Positions 38,879 through 50,113 of a DNA stretch of 64,000 nucleotides are shown piece by piece (the first letter of the stretch is position 1; every line of letters starts with the position of its first letter). Source of the stretch: Rhipicephalus microplus (taxonomy: Eukaryota > Arthropoda > Arachnida > Ixodida > Ixodidae); contig NW_027464589.1 in NCBI RefSeq assembly GCF_043290135.1, forward strand, positions 8,790,001-8,854,000. Direction: 5' to 3'. A program made the position numbers and the translations under genes. Below the pieces are notes generated by a model, which was given only the letters and a program-made list of their open reading frames with translations, ran no database searches and had not been told where the DNA came from.

Positions 38879-38894
38879 AAATCTCTGCTTATTG

Positions 38895-39480
38895 TTGTAC
38901 TCTTGCTCTGCTGGCGTTTACGATAAACACGGCAAGTTGGAGGTTAAGCTTTTTTTATTTGATGTGTTTGTTAAAATAAAGATGATATTTCGGACATTGC
39001 CGTGCGACGAACAAGGCACCAAAATTTGTACAGCTTCTTTCAAATCACTTTTCCCCCCTTTTGCGCTTCTCTTTAGGCTTTATGAAATTTCCGGTCAGGC
39101 TGTGGGCTAGACACAACGATAAAAAAAGAAAAAATGTCTTCCCCTCAATAAACCCGGAGGTCTGTAATTATTCCAGTAAAGTCGGCGTCGGCGGAGCTTG
39201 TGTGCGTGGCAGCCCGTTGAGTTTGCGCCGGCCTCTTGGTTTTCGCTTCTCTTCTGTTCAACGCGCACTCGTTCCAACGGATATCTTAAAGGCCATGATT
39301 TCATTAGGACGAAAGCAGCCAAGACCACCCGAAAGTGCGTGGGAACACGTCTCCAGTGTGATTCACGCGCACTAGTAGCTACAGAGAACGGAGACCAGGA
39401 TCGCGTTAGGGCGAAAGGTGGGAAAGTTATCCAAAGGAGTGCGTGAGAAAAGGTCCGCGGGAACCTTCACGCGTCGACAC
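38895..39480. other. No gene seen
   Basis: No motif recognised on either strand. Confidence 0.5.
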
Positions 39481-39745
39481 AGCCGCCAAGGACGGCAGGG
39501 AAAGCCAGCCAAATGCGAGGGAAGATGTCTCCGGAATAAGTGGCTAGTCATTAGAGGAAAATAAAGAGAAGGCGCTTGTTTCTGTCTCATTTATCTGGAA
39601 CACAGCTCAGCGCCAACCGCCGAGGATGGCGGGGAAGGCCAGCCGGCGGAAGGCGATGGAAAAGGTGTTCGGCATAATTGGTTGTTTATTAGAGGAAATG
39701 AAAGAGAATGCGTTTGTTTCTGTTTCCCTTAGCGGGGAGGCGGCT
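39481..39745. repeat. Tandem duplication, about 134-bp unit
   Basis: 39481-39614 and 39615-39745 share CCGCC(A/G)AGGA(C/T)GGC(A/G)GGGAA(A/G)GCCAGCC and ATTAGAGGAAA(A/T), then a CTTGTTTCTGT-type end. Divergence is roughly a quarter. Confidence 0.7.
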
Positions 39746-40284
39746 AAGCGCCTTGCGTGGTGCGTAGCTAACAATACGGCACAAACAACGGATGCTGTCG
39801 AACAGCTGCAGTACGCCACGGTTAGGTGCGAGGCCCATGAAAACGTGCACACCGCCGCTGGACCGACTGAACGGTGCCGCACCGCATCACATGAACAATA
39901 ACAAAACGCCGCCATTGTGCGCAGTGAATATGGCTGCGCGTGACATAATTTCCGCCGCTGACTCCGTTTGCTGTAACCGATCAGTGGCGCTTGGAGACGT
40001 TCGTTGTAAATGCAATCTTGTGCCATTGAACCATTGTTTATTTTTACGGTCACGTGGATATTGTTCGTTTTAGACGAAAGTTCGTTTTAAGTGGGGCCGT
40101 TATATGTGTGCTCGACTGTATATATATAGACACACACCCAGATCTAACAGACAATAATGCCAAGGAAAAAGTGGATGAAAAGATAACTTGCCATCGGCAG
40201 GAGGAACTGAACCTGCGATTTTTAAATAACTTGTTGAATGCTCTTCCAACGAAAGTGTTATTCCAACCTTTTAGCATACACTTC
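39746..40284. other. No gene seen
   Basis: No conserved motif on either strand. Confidence 0.5.
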
Positions 40285-40927
40285 CTTCCTCCACACACAC
40301 AATAGAGAGAGATAAAGATGCAAGGAAAGGCAGAGAGGTTAACCAGACTCACATCCTGTTTGCTACCCTGCACTGGGGAAGGGATGAAGGGCAGAAAAGA
40401 GGTTGCAGAGAGATGAGAAGGTACACATAATCACGAGCACACTCGGAGAGCACACACAGTCTACAGGCGGTCGCTCAGGTTTGTTGACTTTCAGTAAAGT
40501 AGCAGTGCTTTAGTCGCTTTCTGCGCAACTGAGGCAGATGCCCAAGGTCCTAGTATCTTCTGCACACAAAATTGTCCGGGGTCAAGTTGATTCAAAACCA
40601 TCCGGAGCTGGCATCGCTGTGTGTCGTAGCAAGCGCAGCTGCACAGGACGTGTTCGATGGTCTCTTCAGCTCCGCAGTAGTCGCATGTAGGAGTGTCTGC
40701 CATACCAATGCGAAAGGAGTATACCTTTGTAAATGCAACACCCAACCAAAGGCGGCATAACAGTGCCGCATCGAAGCGGGAAAGTTGTGATGGTAGCTTT
40801 ATCTTGAGCGAAGGATCCAGTTCATAAAATTGACACCTTTGGAAGCTGGTAGATGACCAGAACGTGCGTGTGAGATCTCGAGCCAGCAGGTAAAGTTGTC
40901 TTGCTGGATCATTCCTTGATAGAAGAA
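40285..40927 (-). pseudogene. C-terminal end of an RNase H-type LINE ORF2
   Basis: The minus-strand frame 40491-40931 ends with a zinc-finger-like segment TCDYCGAEETIEHVLCSC, preceded by LSRFDAALLCRLWLGVAF. These are the C-terminal signatures of LINEs in the I-type group. Downstream on the same strand (to about 40285) is a CT-rich 3' UTR. The rest of ORF2 is cut off at 40927, where a plus-strand LINE-V copy begins. Confidence 0.75.
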
Positions 40928-41372
40928 TCATACTCGGGGTAGATCTCTACTATTTGAGGACAGGACGGGAGTATTGCGAACCAAGACATATCGGGCCAAA
41001 TACGAAGGGGTGCGTGTGGAGAGGAGGAGGAAACTGCCGAACACTTGATAATATTCTGTAAAGGGCTTTGCCCTATAGTTCAGGTTGATGGCACAAAGTT
41101 TTTCAAAGCAGTAGGGTTTAGGGACAGGGAGGGAAAAATAGGCTTTAAGCGGGAAGAATTAACTAGAAGGAGGTTATGTGATTGGTGGCTAAAGTCAAGG
41201 CACGAGTGAAAATTGAACGCTTCACAGCAAAGTACGAATCCTCAACCTCACTTTTTATAAAGAAAAAAAATAAATCTAATTTTTGGTTCATTAAGTATTA
41301 CGCCTTGGTGGCGCTAGCCACCGCTCGATCTAAAGGGTACAGCCATATCCATCCATCCATTCATACATGGTT
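40928..41372 (+). mobile_element. LINE-V 3' end, extra copy
   Basis: Matches 47688-48150 closely: CTCGGGGTAG, GGACGGGAGTATTGCGAACC, ACTTGATAAT, GGTGGCGCTAGCCACCGC. It ends in a (CATC/CATT)n tail like LINE-V. It is a 5'-truncated insertion joined directly to the minus-strand LINE end. Confidence 0.85.
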
Positions 41373-41752
41373 CAGTTCGGACTGTCACGGTGGATGGACG
41401 TGTTTTTTGAGCGCTCCCGATTAACTGCGCAGATAAGTTGTTTTGCATGTTTTGACCTTGTCTTTATAAGGCAGCAGTTGAAATCCCTGTAGCCCTCATT
41501 TTATTCTACGGCTTTTTCGGGGGTCAGTCACCAGGTATTTATTAGTTTGTGCGCGTGTGTGTTTGATTTGTTTTGTTTTTTATGTTTTCTTTTTCTTTTG
41601 CCCCCCCCCCCCCGTGGGGGAGGTTCACGTACATTGAACACGCAAATTTTTGTAGTAGAGCTTAGACTTTCTCTTTTTCGTAGGGCAAGGCTCGAGTTTT
41701 GTTATTATCGAGTGAGACAAGTCATAGCGACAATTGGTGTCGGAAAGACATG

Positions 41753-42214
41753 GTTAAAAAGAGTGTGAAGTGTTCAGGATGTGGGGTTGGTTCGAAAGTG
41801 AACCCAAGTGTAGAAGCGGAAGGAGAATAGGCTGACGCGAAGTGTAGGCAATGTGAGGTCAAGGAAAAAATGTAGAAAATGGTGGTTACCCAGAGTGACC
41901 TGCTGATGAGAATCACCGAGCTCGAGACTGCGTTAGCGACAGAGCAAGGGAAAACGAGGGCAATGGGAGAAAGGCTGAAGTCCGCCCAAGAAGCACAGAC
42001 AAAGGTGAACAGAGGAGTGGCCTACGGAGAGAACAGTAGGGAACCGGCAACCAGAACAGAGGAGAAGAAAGAGCTAGCAAGTTTGGAAAAAACAGGTTCA
42101 GTCGGTTCGATAGTCGCAAGGCCCAGCTTCAGCGAAGTAGTGGTGGGGCTGGGAGGGAACAAAGCAGCCGGCGTCACAAGGCCCGTTTACATTGACCCGA
42201 CGAGGGCGCGTTGA
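41753..42214 (+). pseudogene. LINE-V ORF1, N-terminal part
   Basis: Begins MVKKSVKCSGCGVGSKVN and continues with KCRQCEVKEKM, a pair of CxxC motifs suggesting a zinc-binding fold. Then comes a coiled-coil-like region (LLMRITELETALATEQGKTR). Two in-frame TAG codons lie between the finger halves and before KMVVTQSDL. The frame stops at 42212 where unrelated sequence begins. Confidence 0.65.
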
Positions 42215-44060
42215 GTCGAAGTAAACAGGTTTTCTGGACTCACCCTCCCCATGTATAAGCGGACGCGTCGGGGCGCAGAGTCGTCGTGGCGAGTCCCGTC
42301 GACCCGGAGACCGGGGGTAGGTTCACCGAACTCGCCGCGCTCAGAAAGGGCATGTATAACTGATCGCGCTGAGTTGGCGGCTCGTGACCTCTCCCGCCCG
42401 TCGCCGTCTCCGCTTCCCCTGTCCCCATCACTCCGACGTTGCTCTTTCTCTGTCGGCCGGCACGTGCGGTACGCGCGGAGGACATCGTTCTGTTATGCGG
42501 TAAATGCAGATCACTTTTACGTTTAAATCTTGCTTGGCACGTCTTACGAGAGCTTGTTGGTTATCGTTCTCACGACCGGCTATTTTGCTCTGCCCATAGC
42601 AGGAAATCGGCTTGTGCGCCAGATATCTCAAATAAGTGCACATGAACGCTTTAATAAAGTTTCTGGTCACCTCGCCATCAGAATACATTAGCGTAAATTC
42701 ACAGAATTGTCTACTAATGCACAGCATTCCAACTCCGCTTGCATTTATTTTGCGTTCTTCACAGCCAGGTTCGACTATGAAAAGGCAAATACTTTCGGGT
42801 ATTTTATTCTTTGTAAGTTTTGTTTTGGGTTTTTCTGCAAGTGGTGTAAATTGACTTTATCACAAAAATTAAGTGCCTTTACCAATACGTGTAATTTCCC
42901 CCAGAGAAAAAGCGTAGTCCAGGGTTGGTTTCGCTCTTTTTAATTCGTGTTTTATGAATCCCTGAATTAACTTATGCATTTCGAACGTTTTTTCGGGTTT
43001 AGTGTTCGGGTGTTGGAGGAGATGAGGGTCGTTCCACGCCAAATATCCCAGACAGTACGCTATACCATCTACGATTACACTCTAAAAAGTAATGGTTGGT
43101 CACTTTACTACACTATTCATTTTTGGAACCAATTTTCTAAAGAAAATTTTAATTTCTTAAATATGGTGGCAGTTAGGTTGCGACGAAACTTCGAAAAAGT
43201 GAAATATTATACGCAGTACGGTAAAACGATTCTATTCGGTAGAAAAAGAACCACATTTCTTTGTTAAAACGCATTCACCACTAGTGTATGTTAATGTGCT
43301 TTGCGGGGAAGCAATGCAGTGTTCTTGACCAAAATCAGAAATTTTTACAGCTTTTCAACTTTTCCAGAGACAACGCAGCTGCATAGCTTGCTTGCATTGT
43401 TGACGGTAAATGGGGGAAAAACACGAGTCGCGAAGACAGTAGTTTGGAAGCGCTGGCACATGAACTTTGAAAAATTTGCAATATTGTTCATGTTCAGGCA
43501 CTTATCGGTCTGTGTGGCGCTCCATATAAAAAATATACACTTTGGATCATTTCAAAGGGTGCAGAAACGATATTTATTTCTGTAAGTTTAATACGAATCT
43601 TTGTTTTACGCGAGAAAATATTATTTATATTCGGTACGGCAAATTCCTGGAGAGACCAGCCAGGGGTGAACAGAGGACGGTGTGTCAGGCTGCGGATACG
43701 CCTGCGGCGAGCGCTGTGTCGCAACAGAACCACTTCTGTCACCGCGTTGTGCAGTGTTAGCCAAGACACCTACACAACCATAAAGTGCAGCTGGTGCAAA
43801 CTGAGAAAAAATACCAAGACAGCCATCGCGGTGGCGGAGCGACAACTGCGTAAACAACCGCAGCCCACAGCGGCGAGAGCGCAGGCTTGGAAGAGCGGAA
43901 ACCGGTACCGGAAGATGGGCTTTCGGCTCGCCTCGACGCAAAGCATCGCTGCGATCACCGCTCACCTCAACTCGTCCGTGCGAGTTCATATAAACTCGGG
44001 TGCGTCGAGGTAAGCTGAACCCGCCATTCAACTCAGCCCGCCCCCGTCACGTCCATGTAC
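42215..44060. other. Unidentified 1.85-kb segment inside LINE-V ORF1
   Basis: No protein motif on either strand. The ends (42215-42480 and 43650-44060) are GC-rich and the middle is AT-rich. A TATA-like TTCATATAAACTCGGG lies at 43985-44000. It could be an inserted nonautonomous element; terminal repeats were not found by eye. Confidence 0.4.
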
Positions 44061-44580
44061 ACGGGGCTACAGGTGCAAGTAATCTCCAGGTGCAGGCCGC
44101 TCCAGCTGAAAAGTCACAGCATGTGATAATTGCCGCACTCGAATTTAAATCGATGCACAGAAGCCATCAAAGAGAGGGTAAGAGGGGTTGCAGTAGGGGC
44201 GTTCCCAGGACGCAAGCTGGAAGCAGTCAAGAGGCAAGCGAGCGCAAAACTCAAAACTACAGCTGATATACGAAACCTCGTGATAATTTCAGGTGGTTTA
44301 AACGGTGTCCTAAATGAAGATACAGCAGGACTAGCAACTTCACTGACGAAAGGTGTCGATGACATGCGCGCCACTTCTCAGGTACAGCTAGCGATATGCA
44401 CGATACCTGAGGTACCAGTGCGGGATAGCAACCTGCAAAGAGCGGTTGTCAACGCAAACCAAGAGATATGGCAGATGAGTCGAGAGAAAGGCTTTGAGGT
44501 GGTGGAAAAAACAGAGAGGTGCTTAGGTGCGGTGGTTCCCAACGAGACAGAATTCACTTTGATGGGCGGCTAGGTCATGA
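44061..44580 (+). pseudogene. LINE-V ORF1, C-terminal part
   Basis: The frame 44130-44573 reads NLVIISGGLNGVLNEDTAGL, then VQLAICTIPEVPVRDSNLQR and NANQEIWQMSREKGFEVVEK. The fold looks like an SGNH/GDSL-type esterase-like domain (GGxN and a later D.NG-like end), which some LINE ORF1 proteins carry. The domain call is tentative. Confidence 0.5.
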
Positions 44581-44615
44581 GGTGGGTTGGCGACTTGCAA
44601 GACGTGCAGTAGCTT

Positions 44616-45430
44616 TTGGGAGGTCACGCGGGCCCTTCGGGGTGCAGGATAGCTAGTAACGAAGAAAACAACCAGGGAGTCTCTTTCACAGGTAGTAAGG
44701 ACAAATACAATTCCAAAGTGGCACCAGTATTTAGGATAGATAAAGTTCAGGGCAGAAATAGACGTAGCCACGAGCGCCGAGCCAAGTCAGACATAGGGTA
44801 TATTAACATGCAGGGTGGTAGGAACAGGCTGAAGTGGGAAGAGATTGAAGAACAAGTAAGGGAGGAGAGGCCGATGGTATACGGTTTTGTAGAAACACAT
44901 CTCAGGGACATGGAACAACCTTCTAACAATGCAGACTACGCGTGGGAATATTGTAATAGAACAGAAGGCAGCAGAAAGGGGGTTGGTATTAGGGCATTCA
45001 TTCATAACAGTACAGACTGGCAAAGGGTCAAGCAGGAAGACAAGGAACATTTTTGGCTAAAAAGGGAAGTGGCAGGGCAAACGACACTGCTTGGTTTCGT
45101 GCACTTGTGGACGGGAGCAAGGGCCAGGGAGGAAAACCAGGCGATGGTAGAGTGTATATCAAAGGACATTCAGGAGTTAGGAATAGAGTGCGAGATAGTT
45201 ATACGTGGAGATATGAATGCACACATAGAAGATATAGATGGGTATACCGACCCAACATGCAAAATAATCATGGATATATGTGAAAGGCTTGATTTGATCA
45301 TTTGCAAAAGTACCGAGAAGTGTGAAGGGCAAATAACATGGGAGATAGAAAGGCTGCAGTCGAATGTCACATAGGATGTATGATGAGCTAAAAGGAATTC
45401 ACATAGATGAAGGTGGCTCCAGAAGTCTGG
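44616..45430 (+). pseudogene. LINE-V endonuclease
   Basis: DIGYINMQGGRNRLKWEEIE, then PMVYGFVETHLRD (catalytic Glu), CEIVIRGDMNAHIEDIDGY (catalytic Asp/Asn) and, after a shift, SRSLGSDHKRIKLSF (SDH motif). It is a full APE-type endonuclease order with one frameshift near 45350. Confidence 0.8.
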
Positions 45431-45599
45431 GTAGTGATCACAAACGTATCAAGCTAAGTTTTGTAAGAACAGTGAAAGTGGGAAGGAGACAAGATGAGCA
45501 ACTACAGGAAAATTTTTATTCGGAAAGACTAATATAAATAGCCACTAAACAAAGTGAGAAAGTAACCACTGAGGATAATAAAACAGTGTGAACATACAC

Positions 45600-47515
45600 G
45601 AATCTAATCAGATTGTTTGAGCTAGAGCTTGCTAAGGCACGTGACAAGTCACCCCGGAAAAGAAGACACAAACCTAAAAGTTGGTGGGATGAGGAAGTTA
45701 GGAGAGCCATAGCAAAACGTCAGGAAGCCTCTAGGGAACACAGACATGCTAAGCAGCGAAGTGAACCGCCAGATGATGTTGAAAGAAAATTGGAGATCTT
45801 TCTAAGCTGTAGAAGGGATGCCTCCCTTCAGATCAATAAAAAGATTAGAAGAAAGGGAGCCCAGTGGCTGGCAGAAGTACATAAAAAAGATAGAAAGGCA
45901 GCTGCGAAATTTTGGAACCATCTAAACTCCCTAAGAAATGAGACGAGCTAGAGCAGAGCTTTATAACTACAGCTCAAGGCGCTAGGCTAGAAGGGGACAG
46001 AGCTATTGAATATATAAGACCAAGGGTGACAGAAAAAATTTCAACAAAGAAGTGCTTTATGCACCACAATCGACAAGGATGAATCAAGTGGTGCAATGGC
46101 TCCATTTTCAAAAAAGAGTGGGAAAGGGCTGAGAAAAGGGTTCCTAGTAGTACATCAACAGACCCAGATGGCATTCCAATTATGCTGATAAATACATTGG
46201 GTCCGAAGTCTAAACTTACTTTGAGACAGGCAGTGAGCAAAATAATAACCGATGGGGAAGTTCCCGATGGCTGGAAACTTAGCAGGATGAGCATGATCTA
46301 TAAAAAAGAAGGTGACAAAGCTGACATAAACAACTACCGTCCTGTAACAGTGAAATCAGTGGTCAACAGGCTGGTGATTCAGATTATAAAGGAAAGACTG
46401 CAGGCATGGATAGAGGATGAGGGGTGCTGGGGGAACTGCAGAATGTGTTTCGGAAACAAAGGAGGTTGAAATACAGTCTGTTCTCACTGACACAGTGCAT
46501 CGAAATAGCAGAAAAAGAAGACGGGCCGCTGTGGCTAGAATTTTTGGATATCAAGGGAGCGTACGATAGCGTGGTTCAAGGGGAATTGTGGGGAATACTG
46601 GACACACTTGGCGTGGGTGATGTAGTCACTAATCTTTTAAATGATATCGATAAAGGTAGCAAGGTAATTATAAAGTGGGAAAAACAGGTATCCAAGCCTG
46701 CAGAGGTAAAACGGGGGCTTAAGCAGGGGTGTCCCCTGTCACCCTTATTATTCATGACGTACCTACAAGGATTAGCGGCCAAATTAGAGGGAAGTGGACT
46801 GGGCTTCAACCTCTCTTTCGTCAAACAAGGAAAACTCATTGAACAGGCACTACCAGCATTGATGTACGCAGATGATATAGTGCTAATAGCCGACAACAAG
46901 GAAGAGTTGCAGAGTTTAGTGGACATCTGCGGTAATGAGGAAGATAGGTTAGATTTCAGATTAAGTAAGAAAAAATGAGCAGTTAATAATTTTAATGACA
47001 ATGAAGGTAGTGAGATTAGAATACAGGCGGTCACGCTGGAGATAACAGATAGATACAAATATCTGGGCGTACGGATAAGCAATGGGGCCGAGTACCTAAG
47101 GGAACACGAAACATACGTGACGACTAAAGGTAACAGGAATGCAGCGGTAATGAAAAACTGGGCACTGTGGAATTACAATAGGTATGATGTCAGAGGAATA
47201 TAGAAAGTGGTCATGGTTCCTGGTCTGACGTTCAGCAATGCGGTCTTGTGCATGAGAATAGAAGTTCAAACAAGATTACAAATTAAGCAACGTGGAATAG
47301 GTAGGCTTGGCTTAGGAGCTCACGGGAATACACCAAATCAGGGAGCACAAGGTGATACGGAATGGACATCGTTTGAGGGCAGAGAAGCTAGCAGCAAAAT
47401 AAAATTTGAGAAGCGACTGAGAGAAATGGCGAGGAGCGTTGGGCTAGGAAGGTTTTCAGCTACTTGTACATCAAAATTGTCGATACAAAATGAAGGAAGC
47501 GAACCAGGAAATTAA
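45600..47515 (+). pseudogene. LINE-V reverse transcriptase
   Basis: 45613-45951 is the basic connector (KSWWDEEVRRAIAKRQEASR). 46182-46469 has DGWKLSRMSMIYKKEGDKAD and NYRPVTVKSVVNRL (RT block 2). 46424-46978 has LEFLDIKGAYDSV (block 3), RGLKQGCPLSPLLFMTYLQG (block 4) and ALMYADDIVLIADN (active site, intact). DRYKYLGVRIS (after 47040) is the thumb entry. There are at least four frame breaks. Confidence 0.85.
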
Positions 47516-47613
47516 CTGGTAAATACTTGGAAAACCGCAGGGGACTAAACCAAAAAGAATTATCGGTTAAGAAGAAGGTGAAAGAAGCCGAGACCAATAT
47601 GTAGAGAATCTGC

Positions 47614-47982
47614 ATGATTAAGAAGTCCGCACTAGAGATCTATCCAACTCTTAAGCAGGAAATCGCCAAGGAAAGAATCTATGATAATACTCGGGGTAGT
47701 TCTCTACTCTTTGAGGCCAGGACGGGAGTATTGCGAACCAAAACATATCGGGTCAAATACGAAGGGGTAGACACGATATGCAGTGCGTGTGGAGAAGAAA
47801 ATGAAACTGCGGAACACTTGATAATGTTCTCTAAGGGGCTTCATCCAATGGTTCAGGATGATGGCGCACAGTTTTTCAAAGCACTGTGGTTTAGGGGCAG
47901 TCAGGTCAAAATAGACTTTAAGTGGGTAGAATTATCTAGAAGGAGGTTATCTGATTGTTGGCTAAATTCGAGGCACGAGTGA
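47614..47982 (+). pseudogene. LINE-V ORF2 C-terminus
   Basis: SLLFEARTGVLRTKTYRVKY, then TICSACGEENETAEHLIMFS, a C-terminal CCHC-like finger whose last Cys is replaced in the FSKG context. This same segment, more truncated, occurs at 40928-41215. Confidence 0.75.
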
Positions 47983-48262
47983 AAACTAAACCTTTAACTG
48001 CAAAGTATGAATCGTCAACCTCACTATTTAAGGAGAAAAAATAAATCTAGTTTTTGGTTCATGAAGTATTATGGCTCGGTGGCGCTAGCCACCGCCCGAT
48101 CTAAAGGGTACAGCCATATAGATCCATTCATACATCCATCCATTCATCCACGTCAAGCTGAGCGCACAGAACGTGGGCGCCAGCGTGTTTTTTTTCTGTC
48201 TCTTCGTTTTTGTCCCGCTTGATCACAGTTAAGTTTGATGAGGTGCTGACTATCGTTCTCGA

Positions 48263-48661
48263 ATGAGCCGCCGTCAAAGCCACTGTTTTGTGCCCGCTTG
48301 CACTACGGGATACAAATCGTGCAAGAAGAAGTTTTCACTCTTCGGGGTGCCGAAAGATGAGGAAACATACCGCAAGTGGCAACGGAACATTCCTCGAGCC
48401 GACAAGCCACTTGAACGAAATTCTGCTGTGCGCGAACTGCACTTCGACCCGCAGTTTCTGTCGTTTCACTTAGAGCACAACATTCGAAGTGAAATTGTGC
48501 GCGTGCATAGGAGCAGGCCGTTTCTTAAGCCGGAAGCGATTCCAACCATCTTTCCGAACGTGCCTGAGTATTTGTCCAAGCCAGTGCCCAAGAAAAAACT
48601 GCCGAAGGAAAGGTTAGACCCACATCTTGAGCCTCCACAAAAAAAGGTCACGAATGGTTGA
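48263..48661 (+). pseudogene. P-type transposase, THAP domain (Cys to Arg)
   Basis: The start MSRRQSHCFVPACTTGY gives the first two zinc ligands (Cys8, Cys13). FSLFGVPKDEETYRKWQRNI is the THAP core, and NSAVRELHFDPQF holds the final His. The third ligand, normally Cys in a V-C-x-x-H-F motif, is Arg57 (CGC at 48431-48433), a single transition from TGC, which should prevent zinc binding. The frame is lost at 48639-48645, a run of seven A. THAP domains bind transposon ends in this family. Confidence 0.85.
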
Positions 48662-49265
48662 GTCGTCGTCGCCCGACCAGTCGTTACCCGACGGATTCAG
48701 CGAAACACCCGCACGTGACGCCAGTTCAGTAGACTACAGGAATATCGTCCTTCCTTCGGATAAGTGGGGTAAGCACGTCTTCTACGAAGAGCCGCTTTGT
48801 GTCGCTCATAGTATCAGTTTGGCAGGGCCTGACATGGGTCTCCTCCATGCACAAAAGCTTGTGTTGTTTCTTGGCGGGGACAACGGGGTGGAACCGCAAG
48901 TGTTTGTGCGCGGTGTCAAACTTTCACTTGAAGAGCACTGTGAACCAGCGTCAGTTCTACTCGCTGTTGACAGCATGAAGGTTTGTTCTGGTGCAGGGCT
49001 ACTGGCAAAGTTCCCTCTTGCACGCAACGCCAAAATGACGAAGTGGAATGAAAGCATTTATCACACGAAGTGTAAGGGGGCTTTAAGTGGCGTTAAGAAG
49101 TGCTGCATCTCCTGCAAGTACCTCAGAAGGCTTCTGCTAAATCAGAGATGTTGTGCCAGGCAGCCAAAGTGCAGAGAGAAGTCCGCGAGGAAGCTGAGGT
49201 TGAAGTCTCAAGCAGTGCGCCGTTTGAGAGACAAAGTCAAAAGCTTGGACTAGGCTATCGCCCAA
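48649..49265 (+). pseudogene. P-type transposase, linker region
   Basis: The second frame reads MVESSSPDQSLPDGF and continues to RDKVKSLD, then an in-frame TAG at 49251-49253, then AIAQMKKQNEEM in the same frame. The end (AVRRLRDKVKSLD and beyond) has heptad-like Leu spacing, as in the dimerisation zipper of P transposases. No enzyme motif lies here. Confidence 0.75.
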
Positions 49266-49698
49266 ATGAAGAAGCAAAATGAGGAAATGGAAGACAGCGT
49301 CTTGAGGAAGAAGATCGACAAGCTCTCACCAAAACAGAAGGCAGTGGTGCTGCAATGCTTTGAAGCTGCAAACCGCAAGTCACTGAAAGGGACGCGTTAC
49401 AACCCAGAGTGGCTTCTGGAGGGCATTATTATGCGTATGAAAAGCCCCCGCGTTTATGAGCAAGTGCGGAGGGAAAAGATTGTCGTGCTTCTAAGCCGCA
49501 CTTGTCTCAGGAAATACTCGATGCAGTACGAGAGCAGTTTCGATTTCAACGGTACTGTCCTTTCTGATATAGCAAAAAAAGACGCAGAAGATGACCAAGC
49601 TCGGACGCCATGGTGGCATCATCCTAGATGAGATGGAAGCTGGATGAAAACTTCGCTGTCGCAGCTTGCACAGGTAAAATTGACGGCTTTGTTAATAT
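49266..49698 (+). pseudogene. P-type transposase, helix-rich region up to the Gypsy-A insertion
   Basis: LSPKQKAVVLQCFEAANRKS with RYNPEWLLEGIIMRMKSPRV and LLSRTCLRKYSMQYESSFDF match the region before the catalytic core of THAP9-like transposases. A frame break lies in a seven-A run at 49574-49580 and another near 49632-49642. After correction for frame, AVAACTGKIDGFVNI ends exactly at the ATAT target site. Confidence 0.85.
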
Positions 49699-49837
49699 TG
49701 TTACGGGTAACTTATTTATTAATTTAAATAGGATGTACCGTGCTCGGTGAACAAAATGGCGAGAGTTCATCAACAACCAGCCACCAACGTCGTCTTTCTC
49801 TTTCTTGCAGACAGGCTGTGCCGGCTGTTGCGTATTA
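49699..49837 (-). repeat. Gypsy-A 3' LTR
   Basis: 139 bp, TGTTACGGG...TATTA as read on the plus strand (CA end mutated to TA). About 15 differences from the other LTR by eye, mostly in the AT-rich part at 49718-49732. A polyadenylation signal AATAAA is present on the minus strand. Confidence 0.92.
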
Positions 49838-50110
49838 TAACCTCCCGGCGGTAGAAGCACCATCTTTGTGCTTGAGCAACTCGGATGCGATAGAAGAAGG
49901 GTGATAAGGCTTGAGTCGGGCTATGTGCACGATGTCACTCGAAGGTGATGATGATGATGTTGAATCGGCTGGAACGATCTCGTATGTAACGTCAGTCACC
50001 TGGCGAACGACGCTGTATGGTCCAGTGTGGCGTGACAGCAGTTTTTCAGAAAGCCCTACACGCCGAGTGGGGGACCAGAGGAGGACAAGGGAACCCGGTG
50101 AAAAGTGCAC
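49838..50110 (-). pseudogene. Gypsy-A integrase C-terminal module
   Basis: FSPGSLVLLWSPTRRVGLSE with TGPYSVVRQVTDVTYEIVP is a GPY/F module. It ends DIVHIARLKPYHP before the polypurine tract. It is separated from the core by a frame break at 50110. Confidence 0.85.
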
Positions 50111-50113
50111 GTT

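Larger units (their letters stand above)
41373..48150 (+). mobile_element. LINE-V: decayed two-ORF LINE
   Basis: ORF1 (41753-42214 and 44061-44580), endonuclease (44616-45430), RT (45600-47200) and a C-terminal finger (47614-47982), with a (CATC/CATT)n tail at 48120-48150. A 1.85-kb unidentified segment (42215-44060) interrupts ORF1. The coding parts carry many stops. No RNase H was recognised. The start is approximate. Confidence 0.8.

Noticed and set aside
43666..44013. Basic 115-codon plus-strand ORF as a real protein
   Set aside because: No motif, inside the unidentified insertion, and both strands are equally open because of GC content.
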